From: Ariolimax columbianus
Lineage: Eukaryota > Mollusca > Gastropoda > Stylommatophora > Arionidae
Direction of reading: 5' to 3'
DNA: 64,000 nucleotides
Assembly (NCBI GenBank): GCA_036924085.1
Contig: JAVGWX010000005.1
Coordinates: forward strand, 35,681,983 to 35,745,982
In this document: in pieces, positions 31,759 to 40,990 of the stretch
Position numbering within the stretch: the first letter of the stretch is position 1
Layout of the letters: every line of letters starts with the position of its first letter
The notes under the pieces: generated by a model
The model's database searches: none
Told to the model about the DNA's origin: nothing
What the model saw: the letters and a program-made list of their open reading frames with translations, nothing else
Position numbers and translations under genes: made by a program

Positions 31759-32895
31759 TTTGTGTTATTTTCACTTTGCTTGTGCTTCGTGGAATTTTTA
31801 ATCTTTCGTGAGGTTCAGTGGTTCAATACGGTCCAATTTTATAAAAAAAAGTATTGTTCTGATTTGGAAGATCTTTTTTTTTATTTTTTATTATTATCTA
31901 TCTATGCGATTTTCCTTGCAAGGTTCTGACCTTGGCTGTTTTCCACTGTTTTCCAACAAAGTTTTGATTCATCAATATTTATAAAATAGCATACAAAAGC
32001 TGAATTGTATCATTACATACAGTTATTGATAACAATTTGCTTTGATGAGATATTAAACAATTAAGTAAATTTAGTATTTATTTATTATCATCCTTTGATG
32101 TATAAAGGGAACCAACTGATAGTAGCATTCATTGGCTTTCTTTATTGCAAGCGATACATTGCCCTTGTGACGAGATAAACATTCATGAGGTGAACATTGT
32201 TCACTACTAGGTCGTGTAACTGTTGTCTGGGTAATCGGATAGCCTATACTGAGTGATGTGTAGGGTTTAAATATAAGGTGTTTATACTAAAGACCTGAGT
32301 TGTGTTATGGAATATTCGTGTATTGGATAATAACAAGAAGTAAGCAAAGGTATGTAAACTTTTTGATAGACATTTTCACTAACAAATCATCTGTAAACTG
32401 TTAATCTCACTGTGCATCTTTAAACGCTACACTGACCGTTTTCAAGAACACAGCGTCCACTACCATAATTATAATAACATCAATTAAATGGAATCTTGCA
32501 GATTTGCTGTTGGCCGAATAATTGGGGACATAGTAGTCATACTATGACATTTGAAACACGTAAACATGAAACTATACGTTACCCAAGTATATGTTTGTTT
32601 GTTGTTTATATATATTTATGTTTCATTCCTTTAACCTGCTACATTCTTGAATGTAAACAAACAGATGACAGTATACACATTCTTACAGTCCAGGTATTGG
32701 CACAAATACACATCACTTTCAAGTTGTGCACATATGTTTTATTCAAGCAATGGTATTAGTGACATACGCCAGATGACCTGGTAGTGATATAACCTAAGTA
32801 CGTTGGACATGCATATGTAGACATGTATGTCGTAGTTGTGCGTCTATGTATGTGACCGTGAAAGGCCAACCACTATAAAAGGAACGCCAACACTT
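31759..32895. other. Unassigned stretch
   Basis: AT-rich, no gene or repeat recognised. Confidence 0.4.
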
Positions 32896-32899
32896 TGCA

Positions 32900-33215
32900 A
32901 TGGACGCTCCTGGATGAGCTCTCACCCTGGGGGCCACTCTTCCCTTCTCTCTTCTCACCTCACTCTGTTTCATTTGACTCTATCCCACAGTCACACCCTT
33001 GCACAACTTTCACACGCGCCCTCGTGGTAAAACTCTTCCATTGCACTTTGGTTGGGCTAGCTTCTGAGGGCGCACAAACCTAGCATAGGTACATGCAGAT
33101 GCACACATGCATCCAAGCACTGGTTTATGCGTCCTGATATCGCCCAATTTGACTACGGTCTGGGGTGGAAAATGGCGCGCCTCTGCCAGTAGAAACTAGT
33201 GAGGCAAACATTTAA
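32900..33215 (-). repeat. Dispersed repeat family C, copy 2
   Basis: Contains the reverse complements of the two family C blocks (CCTCACTCTGTTTCATTTGA at 32950-32980 and the CAAGCACTGGTTTATGCG to TAGAAACTAGTGAGG block at 33113-33212). Followed by a run of 18 A at 33218-33236. Confidence 0.6.
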
Positions 33216-33371
33216 GCAAAAAAAAAAAAAAAAAAGCAATGAACGCTGCATTCAGTTGTTACACAGGAACCTCTAAATAAACCTCTAAGAACAGGAAAGT
33301 TAAAAGAAAGGCAATAGCAAATAAATCGTCTCTTCTGTAAAGAAGAGGAGAAGAAAGCAGGTTGGTGTGGA

Positions 33372-33386
33372 GGGGGGGGGGGGGGG
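33372..33386. repeat. Poly-G run (15 G)
   Basis: Uninterrupted G tract followed by T, flanked by GT-rich sequence (33400-33480). Confidence 0.9.
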
Positions 33387-33399
33387 TTTGAAGATGGAA

Positions 33400-33880
33400 G
33401 GAATGAGTGTGTGTACATGCTCGTCTGTATGGTTGTGTGTATGTGTGTGCACTCGTGGGTGTGTGCGTGTGTTTGTAGTGAACACACAAAATGGCTGATC
33501 GCTTCAAACACGGCCTTGAAGTAGCCTGTCTTGTGACGTCATTACTCACCACGCATGGATATCCACGAACCATAACACAGCACTAGTTCCCATTCTATCC
33601 CAGCTAGCAGTATACCAGAATACAATGATATTTAAACTACAAACCGTTATAAGTTTCAGACAAAAACATTTCTAGTGTAAGCTTCATATTAAAAGAAGAA
33701 ACACACGTTGATATTTCTATTTTTATTAAATCAGGGCTGTTTTACGTTGTATGTGCAGATCAAATGTTTGTGTGTGTTTGTATGTGGTGAGGCTCAGTGT
33801 GAAATAGAGACAATAATTTCACGACTGCCACACTGAGAGCATGGACCTTAAAACAATGCGTCTAGCCCCTCACTTTACAT
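33400..33880. other. GT-rich then unassigned stretch
   Basis: GTGTGTGC-type low complexity to about 33480, then nothing recognised. Confidence 0.4.
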
Positions 33881-34652
33881 CAGTGGTCCTAATCCTTGTT
33901 ATACCTGCGCCCACTTTTATCACTTTCGTGAAGGTAAATTGTCCTTACCGCCCACTTTTATCACTTTCGTGAGAGTAAATTTTCTTTATAGCCAACTTGT
34001 ATAACTTTCGTGATACATTTTCATGAAGAAAAGTTCATGATCGTCCACTGAGTGTGCATTTCGGATGTTCTTAATCATCATGAGGCATGTATTTTGCAGA
34101 ACGTCGCTCCCATCACAGTTCATATGAAAGAAACTCGATATCTTGCCGAATCTCCAGCCTGCTCCAGAGTCATGACCAAGCATTCCTTGACATCTTAGTG
34201 TCATCGCTTTCGTCGTCCGTCTCTGACTCTCTTTCCCGGCACCATACCCTACATTACCGGTCTATCAAGACCGTTGTGTCTTTTGATGTGACCAACGCAT
34301 TTCAATTTTCTGTTTATGATGAAATTTATGAACCGACTTTCCTCTATGCCCAACTATTGTCGAATGTATGCATTCTTCTTTTGTTCGGTCCACGGTTATC
34401 TGACGACCTTTCTATAACAGTTCGACTTGAAGGACTCGACGTTTGGGTAACTGTCCATAATTCACAGCCACATGCTGACACTAAAAAAAAAGAGTAGGTT
34501 CTCACAATGTGCCCTTCGGTTCGATTGCTGGTTTTCTGCGATAGTTTTCTCAGCTTGTGTGTTTACTACAGTGTGTCATTATTTTGCTCCCGCCCACCTG
34601 AGAGATACAATCGCCCACTAATGGGCGGTAGAGCTCAGTTTGAAGAGCACTG
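33881..34652. mobile_element. hAT-like non-autonomous DNA element
   Basis: The left end CAGTGGTCCTAATCC and the reverse complement of the right end, CAGTGCTCTTCAAAC, form an imperfect hAT-type terminal inverted repeat (CAGTG plus pyrimidine-rich). The flanking octamers CTTTACAT (33873-33880) and CTTCATAT (34653-34660) agree at 6 of 8 positions, both differences transitions, fitting a decayed 8-bp duplication. Subterminal GCCCAC/GTGGGCG motifs occur at both ends. Near the left end, ACTTTTATCACTTTCGTGA repeats three times at about 52-bp intervals. No transposase; the middle is occupied by a LINE relic. Confidence 0.65.
34060..34480 (-). pseudogene. RTE-like LINE relic (family D), 3' end, copy 3
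   Basis: Shares the family D 3' region with 10985-11975 and 24845-25935 (for example the CATCACAGT, TGAAAGAAACTCG and GACCGTTGTGTCTTTTGATGT landmarks in plus orientation). It lies entirely inside the hAT-like element, with ATCATCATG at the tail side. Confidence 0.75.
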
Positions 34653-34660
34653 CTTCATAT

Positions 34661-35520
34661 GATTCATCTTAGTCCAATGAAACATCTTAACTAGAAGATA
34701 TAAATCTGACACGAAACAATTTCTATTTTGTAGGTAAACTAAGGACAGTTTTAGGTTAGGCATGCAAATAAATGCGTGCTAAAGATGGATACATTTTGTC
34801 AACACTATCGGCCTCAAAAAGACAAGACACCGAAATTACATAATTGAAGCCAATAGGTTGAGTGTATGATGCGAACAAGGGTTACAGAAACATGGATAGG
34901 TCCACTGCTACACTGGAGGCATGCCACATTAAGCGAATAAATGCGATGTCTAACCAACATACTTTAGACAACGACACATTTCATGTATTTGCACACCACA
35001 CCATTCACATGTACCAAAAGGCATCTTAGTGTGAAGTAGTTTTCTGTGTTTGAAAGAAAGTCCTTTATTTGATCTAAGAACAAAGTGACTGATTTGTTTT
35101 TCTGTGAATTAGAAGAAGGCGAAAAAGTCTGTATAATGATTAACATGAAATCACCACTCGTCTATTCTTGTTGAAGATTTTCAGCCGGCAACTTTCAAAT
35201 GTCAGGATCAATGTAGGATAATATCAGTCATGGATCTGATCTAAACCACTACATCTGATTCTACAATTAGGTTTACTATGAACAAGAACTGATAACATTG
35301 TTTTACTTTCTTTGTCGCTCCACTTTCTACCAAAAGGGTGAATATATCTTCGTTTCTTTTCCCTCTAATTTAAAATGTCTACATAATGAGTTAGCCCCCA
35401 TCTCTTTATTCGTCTGTTATGACATGCTTATCAGGTAACAGTGTATCTATTCGTTATTCCCTATTAAGATCCGAGACGACAGAAGCTGGGTGCATTGTAT
35501 TACACAGATAAGTAGTGGTG
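34661..35520. other. Unassigned stretch
   Basis: No recognised feature. Confidence 0.4.
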
Positions 35521-35526
35521 AATGGT

Positions 35527-36990
35527 ATGTTGTTGTTGTTGTTACGGATCCAGCAGCATACTTCGACCCAATGCCATATAATGGCATCTGCACGTGTTTA
35601 TCAGCTGTTGTATAGTGCCATACAAAGTGTTCCATGTATCTGGCCACGGATGAAGAAGCATTTTTCTAAAATCATTGAGCGATGAGTACTGAAAGAGATG
35701 ATGCCCAACGGTTTCATATGGGTCTGTACATAGCTGGCACTCAGGAGTATGATGTGATTATATTTTACTCAGGTGTTTGTTTAGTGAGATGTGTTGGGTT
35801 ATAAGTCGGAAAATAATGCTCTGATCCTTCCTTATGAGTTGATTTACACTGTCATTTGGACTGGGGCTTGACATATGTCTATAGACCTCCCTTCCCGTGT
35901 TTCCCATGGCCCATCTGTTCCGGAAAATCTGATCTTATGAGCTGTTTATCTGTTTATAAAGTTGTTGCTGTGTGTGGCTGTTCTTGTCTTGATCCCTCCT
36001 GTGCTAGTCTGTCTACCTTGTCATTGCCAGGTGTGCTTGAGTGTCCAGGGATCCACTACATAACTATTTTGACAGCACTGGAAGTGATACTGTAGTCAAT
36101 GTCTAGAGATATTTTGATAAAGTCAGTCTACAATGACCAGCAACTTCTAATGCTTGAAGAGCTGAAATTGAATCTGTGAAAATAACAGTCTTCTGGGCCT
36201 TTGAAGTAAGGCATCATAAACGGTCCTCAGATGGTACAAAGAGCTTCAAGTGCAGTGATCTCATCCTCATAATTGAAGCAAACCTCCCCGCAAGCATTAT
36301 ATAGTTTTTCAGAGAATCTGTCCAGGTATTTTATGTAGCCGCTATATCCTGCTGTTTTATGGTGGCTTTAAACGTCTATCCATCAGAATATACAAGTATC
36401 CATGCATCGGGATAGGCATCAATAGTTGGATCTGAACTTTTGGTTGTTTCATCTATTAATCTTGTCTGTATTTTTGATGTTCTCATGAACCCTTGTAGAG
36501 GTATGTATTTTACTACTCTGTCACTCTTGCCTTCTTTCTGGTAGATGGTATCTGTCTTTGATTTCACTTACATGGTGAAGTACAGACTTTTGTTCAATTT
36601 TGCCTTTTGGTTTCCAATTTTTCACAAGGAGTCTGTTGGGATGATTCCGTTCCATTCAGCTACTTCGCTCATAAACTTCCATAACTGCTTTATCCCTCCC
36701 CATTTCAAGAGTTCCACTTGTGTGTGGATTTCGCAAGCTGCAGTTTTTGTTGTCTTCATTGCTCCACTAATGAAGCGTAGAACACTATTTTGCACCATGT
36801 CCAGGGATTCCAGGTTAGATTTTGAACACGTTGTAATGAGCGCACTATCATATTCTTTTGCTGAGCGCACATAACCGAGGTATAAGCCTCTCAAAATATC
36901 CGTATCTGATCCCCATGATGCACTAGCAAACCTCTTTAAGAGCTGTAGACATCTTACAGCTTTATTCAAACATTGGAAGTGGCTCATAGA
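35527..36990 (-). pseudogene. jockey/I-type LINE relic with (AAC)n tail (family E), copy 1
   Basis: Minus strand, high to low: RT thumb (KRFASASWGSDTDILRGLY, EYDSALITTCSKSNLESLD, NSVLRFISGAMKTT; 36622-36987), then AWILVYSDG near 36380 (first RNase H Asp). Next, through several frameshifts, come an RNase H end resembling WIPGHSSTPGNDKVDRL near 36040, a KDQSIIFRLITQHISLNKHL block near 35800, CQLCTDPYETVGHHLF (zinc-knuckle end) near 35700, and a GTT tract at 35529-35543. The tail type and coding end match copies at 43887-44310 and 49425-49950. Dead by multiple shifts. Confidence 0.82.
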
Positions 36991-37130
36991 TCAGACTCCA
37001 TTTCATCCAAAGATTGGAAGTGGCTCATAGAACAGACACCATTCTATTTAAAGATTGGAAGTGGCTCATAGAACAGACACCATTCCATCTAAAGATTGGA
37101 AGTGGCTCATAGATCAAACTCCTGTACACC
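36973..37130. repeat. 41-bp tandem repeat, about 4 units, at the RT relic edge
   Basis: Unit GATTGGAAGTGGCTCATAGA followed by ACAGACACCATTCCATCTAAA. The first unit overlaps the coding relic (minus-strand MSHFQCLNKAV), so the repeat seems to be an amplified piece of the RT sequence. Confidence 0.75.
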
Positions 37131-37274
37131 TAAGTGCTCCCATATGTTCTGAGCCTCTTTTATTGTTGAAGACACCGATGACAGAACACGATCTCCTTAG
37201 ATCTAGCCGCGGCTTCAAAATTGTCTCCAAATTTCGTCAGATACTTATTTACACCTGGGTCGACATGTTATAAC

Positions 37275-37496
37275 ATGTGCTTAGTTTATTCTTTCCCCTC
37301 CAGAAAAGGGCCTTCGAACAATCTCAAGGAAAAAACTGATTGACACAATCCGTCGCTCTTCTCGGTGCATAGGCCATTGGCAACATCCCGCCAGCCCGAC
37401 CGGTCTTCGGCTGCTCGTTCTACCTCTCTCCAGGTATAATCATTTAAATTTAGTTTCTTCTCACATTTTCTTCTCAACGTAATTTTGGGTCTACCA

Positions 37497-37567
<71 letters not shown>

Positions 37568-37920
37568 CCCTTGAAGGTTCCATGTAAGAGCCTGTTTAGT
37601 TATGTTGGACTGCGCCTTCCGCAGTGCATGTCCTATCCAGCCCCGTTTTTTTCATTTAATGTGTTGTTCCAGTGGCTGTTGCTGACTCCTTTCCCACAAG
37701 TCTCAATTAACACGATCTCTAAAGCATTGCTTTATGATGGTAATATATGGATAGTAAGATACTATTTCAGACATTAATGCTTAGTGGAGTCTGTAGATGA
37801 TATCCATTGCCGAGCGATTTGAGTACTTGCTTCTGATGGTAAAACTGGGAGAGTTCGTAATCTAGTCGCCTCATGGTCTCTCCCTTGTAGCCTTTGGGGT
37901 ATAAAACATAGATAGGAATG
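37275..37920 (-). pseudogene. Non-LTR LINE relic, C-terminus, split by a CT microsatellite
   Basis: Minus strand: ERSQQQPLEQHIK near 37650-37700, then KRGWIGHALRK, LTWNLQG-like, then the (CT)n tract (37495-37567, read as repeated Arg-Glu), then KKLNLNDYTWREVERAAEDRSGWRDV near 37380-37445. This is the conserved C-terminal order of a widespread animal LINE group, where GKRKRGRPK sits exactly where the microsatellite now is. The upstream limit near 37920 is a guess. Confidence 0.75.
37495..37567. repeat. (CT)n microsatellite
   Basis: About 35 CT units with a few interruptions (TTT, CCC). Confidence 0.95.
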
Positions 37921-37954
37921 GTATACAAATCGCTTTTGAACAAAATTAAGAACA

Positions 37955-37990
37955 GAACCTACGTTTCGACAAAAATGCCTTTATCATGTA
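37955..37990 (-). other. Second hammerhead-like motif
   Basis: Minus strand: GATAAAGGCATTTTTGTCGA then AACGTAGGTTC, closely matching plus 192-225 (GATGAAGGCGTTTTGGTCGT then AACGTAGAATTC). Here GAAAC of the hammerhead core is intact but the UGAUGA arm is UGAUAA. Confidence 0.3.
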
Positions 37991-38440
37991 CATCGGTTAA
38001 TACACATATGAATATCAAACCCATCATGGCAGTAGAGATGAATGTATTCAAAAGAGGGATAAACACATACAAAAAGCAATATGAACATATAGAAGAGATA
38101 CTAAGCTCATCATCTGTGTTGGATGGTACTTTGAAATACCCTTTCACTTCCACACTTCATGGCTGTCAGACGATGACGATCTTCAGTTCAGTATATTTTG
38201 TGATGTGTTATCTGCGGTTTTGTGCTCATTTCTACTTCCACATAGTGCACTACCACCTCCCATTCGTTCCCTCACAGAGGTATGGTGTCAATAAGAAACA
38301 TGGGTCCGTCAGGGAGATCATCTTTACATGCTTCGAATCGGTTATCATGTGTTGCGATTGGAAGGACTTTAGAATCAACGTTGCTGGACGCAGATAGGCT
38401 TCCTGTGGTCGTTTCCTGCCTCGTGGGTACCAGACTGCTG
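37991..38440. other. Unassigned stretch
   Basis: A frame at 37918-38397 (159 codons) has no recognisable motif; not called. Confidence 0.35.
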
Positions 38441-38699
38441 TCGCTGTGTTCCAACGGTCAGCAATTCTCTGAAGAAGGTGACCAGCTCAGCGATGCTTGA
38501 CAATGTCTTCGTGGGCAACTGCATCCTTCACCAATGACATTTGACGTACGTCGGGGTTGGGAAGACCTTGTTGGTTGTGGAGCGTGTAGCCGAGTATACT
38601 TTTCTCGAGGGAGCCTTGCTCACACTGATTTTGGACTCCATTCCTTTTGTCAGTGACCGAGTTTCTGCGGCATAACACATTGCAGGGAAAACTGGAGTT

Positions 38700-39690
38700 G
38701 AATATGAAAGCGTGCAGGCTCTGGTCGGGGGTATGGAGGCGGTCAGGCTCTGGTTGTGGGTATGGAGGCATGCTCTGGTCGTGGGTATGGAGGTGTGCAG
38801 GCTCTGGTCGTGGGTATGGAGGTGTGCAGGCTCTGGTCGTGGGTATGGAGGCATGCTCTGGTCGTGGGTATGGAGGCATGCCCGCTCTGGTCGTGGGTAT
38901 GGAGGCATGCTCTGGCCGTGGGTATGGAGGTGTGCAGGATCTGGTCGTGGGTATGGAGGTGTGCAGGCTCTGGTCGTGGGTATGGAGGCGTGCAGGCTCT
39001 GGTCGTAGGTATGGAGACGTACAGGCTCTGGTCGTGGGTATAGAGGCGTGCAGGCTCGGGTCGTGGGTATGGAGCCGTGCAGGCTCTGGTCATGGGTATG
39101 GAGCCGTGCAGGCTCTGGTCGTGGGTATGGAGACATGCCGGCTCTTGTCGTGGGTATGGAGCCGTGCAGGCTCTGGTCGTGGGTATTGAGGCATGCCGGC
39201 TCTTATCGTGGGTATGGAGCCGTGCAGGCTCTGGTCGTGGGTATGGAGGCATGCCGGCTCTTGTCGTGGGTATGGAGGCGTGCAGGCTCTGGTCGTGGGT
39301 ATGGAGGCATGTCGGCTCGTGTCGTGGGTATGGAGACGTGCATGCTCTGGTCGTAGGTATGGAGACGTGCAGGGTCTGGTCGTGGGTATAGAGGCGTGCA
39401 GGCTCGGGTCGTGGGTATGGAGGCGTGCAGGCTCTGGTCGGGGGTATGGACTAATGCAGACTCTGGTCGTGGGTATAGAGGCGTGCAGGCTCGGGTCGTA
39501 GGTATGGAGACGTACAGACTCTGGTCGTAGGTAAAGAGGCGTGCAGGCTCGGGTCGTGGGTATGGAGGCGTGCAGACTCTGGTCGGGGGTATGGAGGCGT
39601 GCATGCTCTGGTCGTAGGTATGGAGGCGTGCTGGTTGTGGTTATGGAGGCGTGCAGGCTCTGGTCGTAGGTATGGACTAGTGTCGTATTT
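38700..39690. repeat. 29-bp minisatellite, about 34 units
   Basis: Unit GGTCGTGGGTATGGAGGCGT followed by GCAGGCTCT, with variants (GCATGCCGG, GGGGGTATGG). Reads open in every frame on both strands, giving long artefact frames of up to 227 codons. Confidence 0.93.
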
Positions 39691-40798
39691 ATGAACGATA
39701 AAGCCGACCAGCCCGAGCGACGACGTCTTGTTAATTCTGGCTTTAGGTCGCTCGTATATTCAATAGCCATCACAGGCAGATATACTCTTCCATGTCCTCC
39801 AGATTCAGGCTATCGAGGATGTCTGGGTCATTGGTAGCGGAGCGGTTAAGCCTGACTTGTTGTTCTGGTAGTGTTCATCTCGAGGCACGTTTTTCTCCCT
39901 ACTTTATGAAGCATAGCTACCATCTGGTTGGCGTCTGTGACTTTATGTGATGAGCAGTATTTGTCATCTGTGAAGCGGATGTGGTTAAGTCGCTTGTCAT
40001 TAATATTGATTCAAAAAAAGATCCTGTCACATTCCCCGATGATGGATTCCAGGCGTGCGGAAAAGACAACTGGTGAGATAAGATCCTCCTTTTTGGGAAT
40101 CCTTTTTGGACGGATACTTTTACTGGACTGTTGAAGGAGTGAAAGGTTTTCGTTCAGTCTTGAGTAGCAGTTAGTAAGGATTCTGACATAGCCGGGATCA
40201 ATGTCTTAGTCCAACAGCGAGGGCCAGACGAGTAGTGGCCAGAGGGTCCAGACGAGTAGTGGCTCTACAGAGTCAAATGGTTAAGGTGAAGGTTTAGATA
40301 GTTTGGTACTCTCTGACTGTTTCATTTAGGCGGCAGCAGATTGAGATGTGTTCCATTTCCCGGCGGGCACTCCGAAAACCAGCCATTTCGATCGGTTACG
40401 TGGCATCGTAGAGTTATATTTGGTTCTAGCGAGTATACATTTAGTACAGAGTTTGTAGATGACCGGGAGAAGCGTGATAAGGCAGTAGTTTCCAAGGTCT
40501 TCCTTGTCTCCTTTTTTATGTAGAAGTATCGTTTTGGAGTTACGAGAGACTAGGTATGTCCCTGTGTATTTTGTATAACTTTTAGCTAGGGCTAGATGGG
40601 GTGGTAGTCCACGGGCTTTGAGGTCATCTGCCGTGATGTTATCTACTCCGGGTGATTTCTTAGGTGGCATTCTCTCAAGGGCGTGGCTGATTTCTGAAGG
40701 TAGGATGTTTGCAAAGGGATGGAAGTGCGGATTTGGTTGTAATTGGTGGAACGTCAGTTAACTTGAATAATTCTGTGTAATATTCAATTATGATCTGT

Positions 40799-40821
40799 GG
40801 GGAGGAGGGGGGGGGGGGGAG
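40799..40821. repeat. G-rich tract
   Basis: GGGGAGGAGG followed by about 12 G and GGAGGAG units. Quadruplex-capable. Confidence 0.8.
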
Positions 40822-40990
40822 GAGAGGAGGAGTTTCTTGAAGATGCTGTTTCCCGCTGGGATCCATGTGCGTGTATCTCTTGTGGATGGGTTTTTACAGA
40901 GGATTTAGCAATGGAAGAATTGGTTTGTTTCGCAGAAAGCAGCAAATCTATTTGCGGCTTCGTTTCGTAGCTTTCCAAAGTGAGAGCCCA

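Larger units (their letters stand above)
38440..40990 (-). pseudogene. Non-LTR LINE relic (family G), RT, split by a 29-bp array
   Basis: Minus strand, high to low: pre-RT region (ESYETKPQIDLLLSAKQTNS near 40930), KKSPGVDNITADDLK near 40660 (first RT block), ILLHKKGDKEDLGNYCLITL near 40510, INDKRLNHIRFTDD near 39960-40000 (ADD catalytic block changed to TDD), NQMVAMLHKV. Then, beyond the minisatellite, VFPAMCYAAETRSLTKGMES near 38640-38690 (the VLPAMTYGAETWTLTK block). The minisatellite therefore sits between the active-site block and the C-terminal block of one old RT copy. Heavily frameshifted. Confidence 0.8.

Noticed and set aside
37918..38397. 159-codon open frame
   Set aside because: No recognised domain and overlaps the hammerhead-like motif region; kept only as unassigned.
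38528..39773. Pro/His/Thr-rich or Gly/Trp-rich frames
   Set aside because: Products of the 29-bp array, open in all frames.
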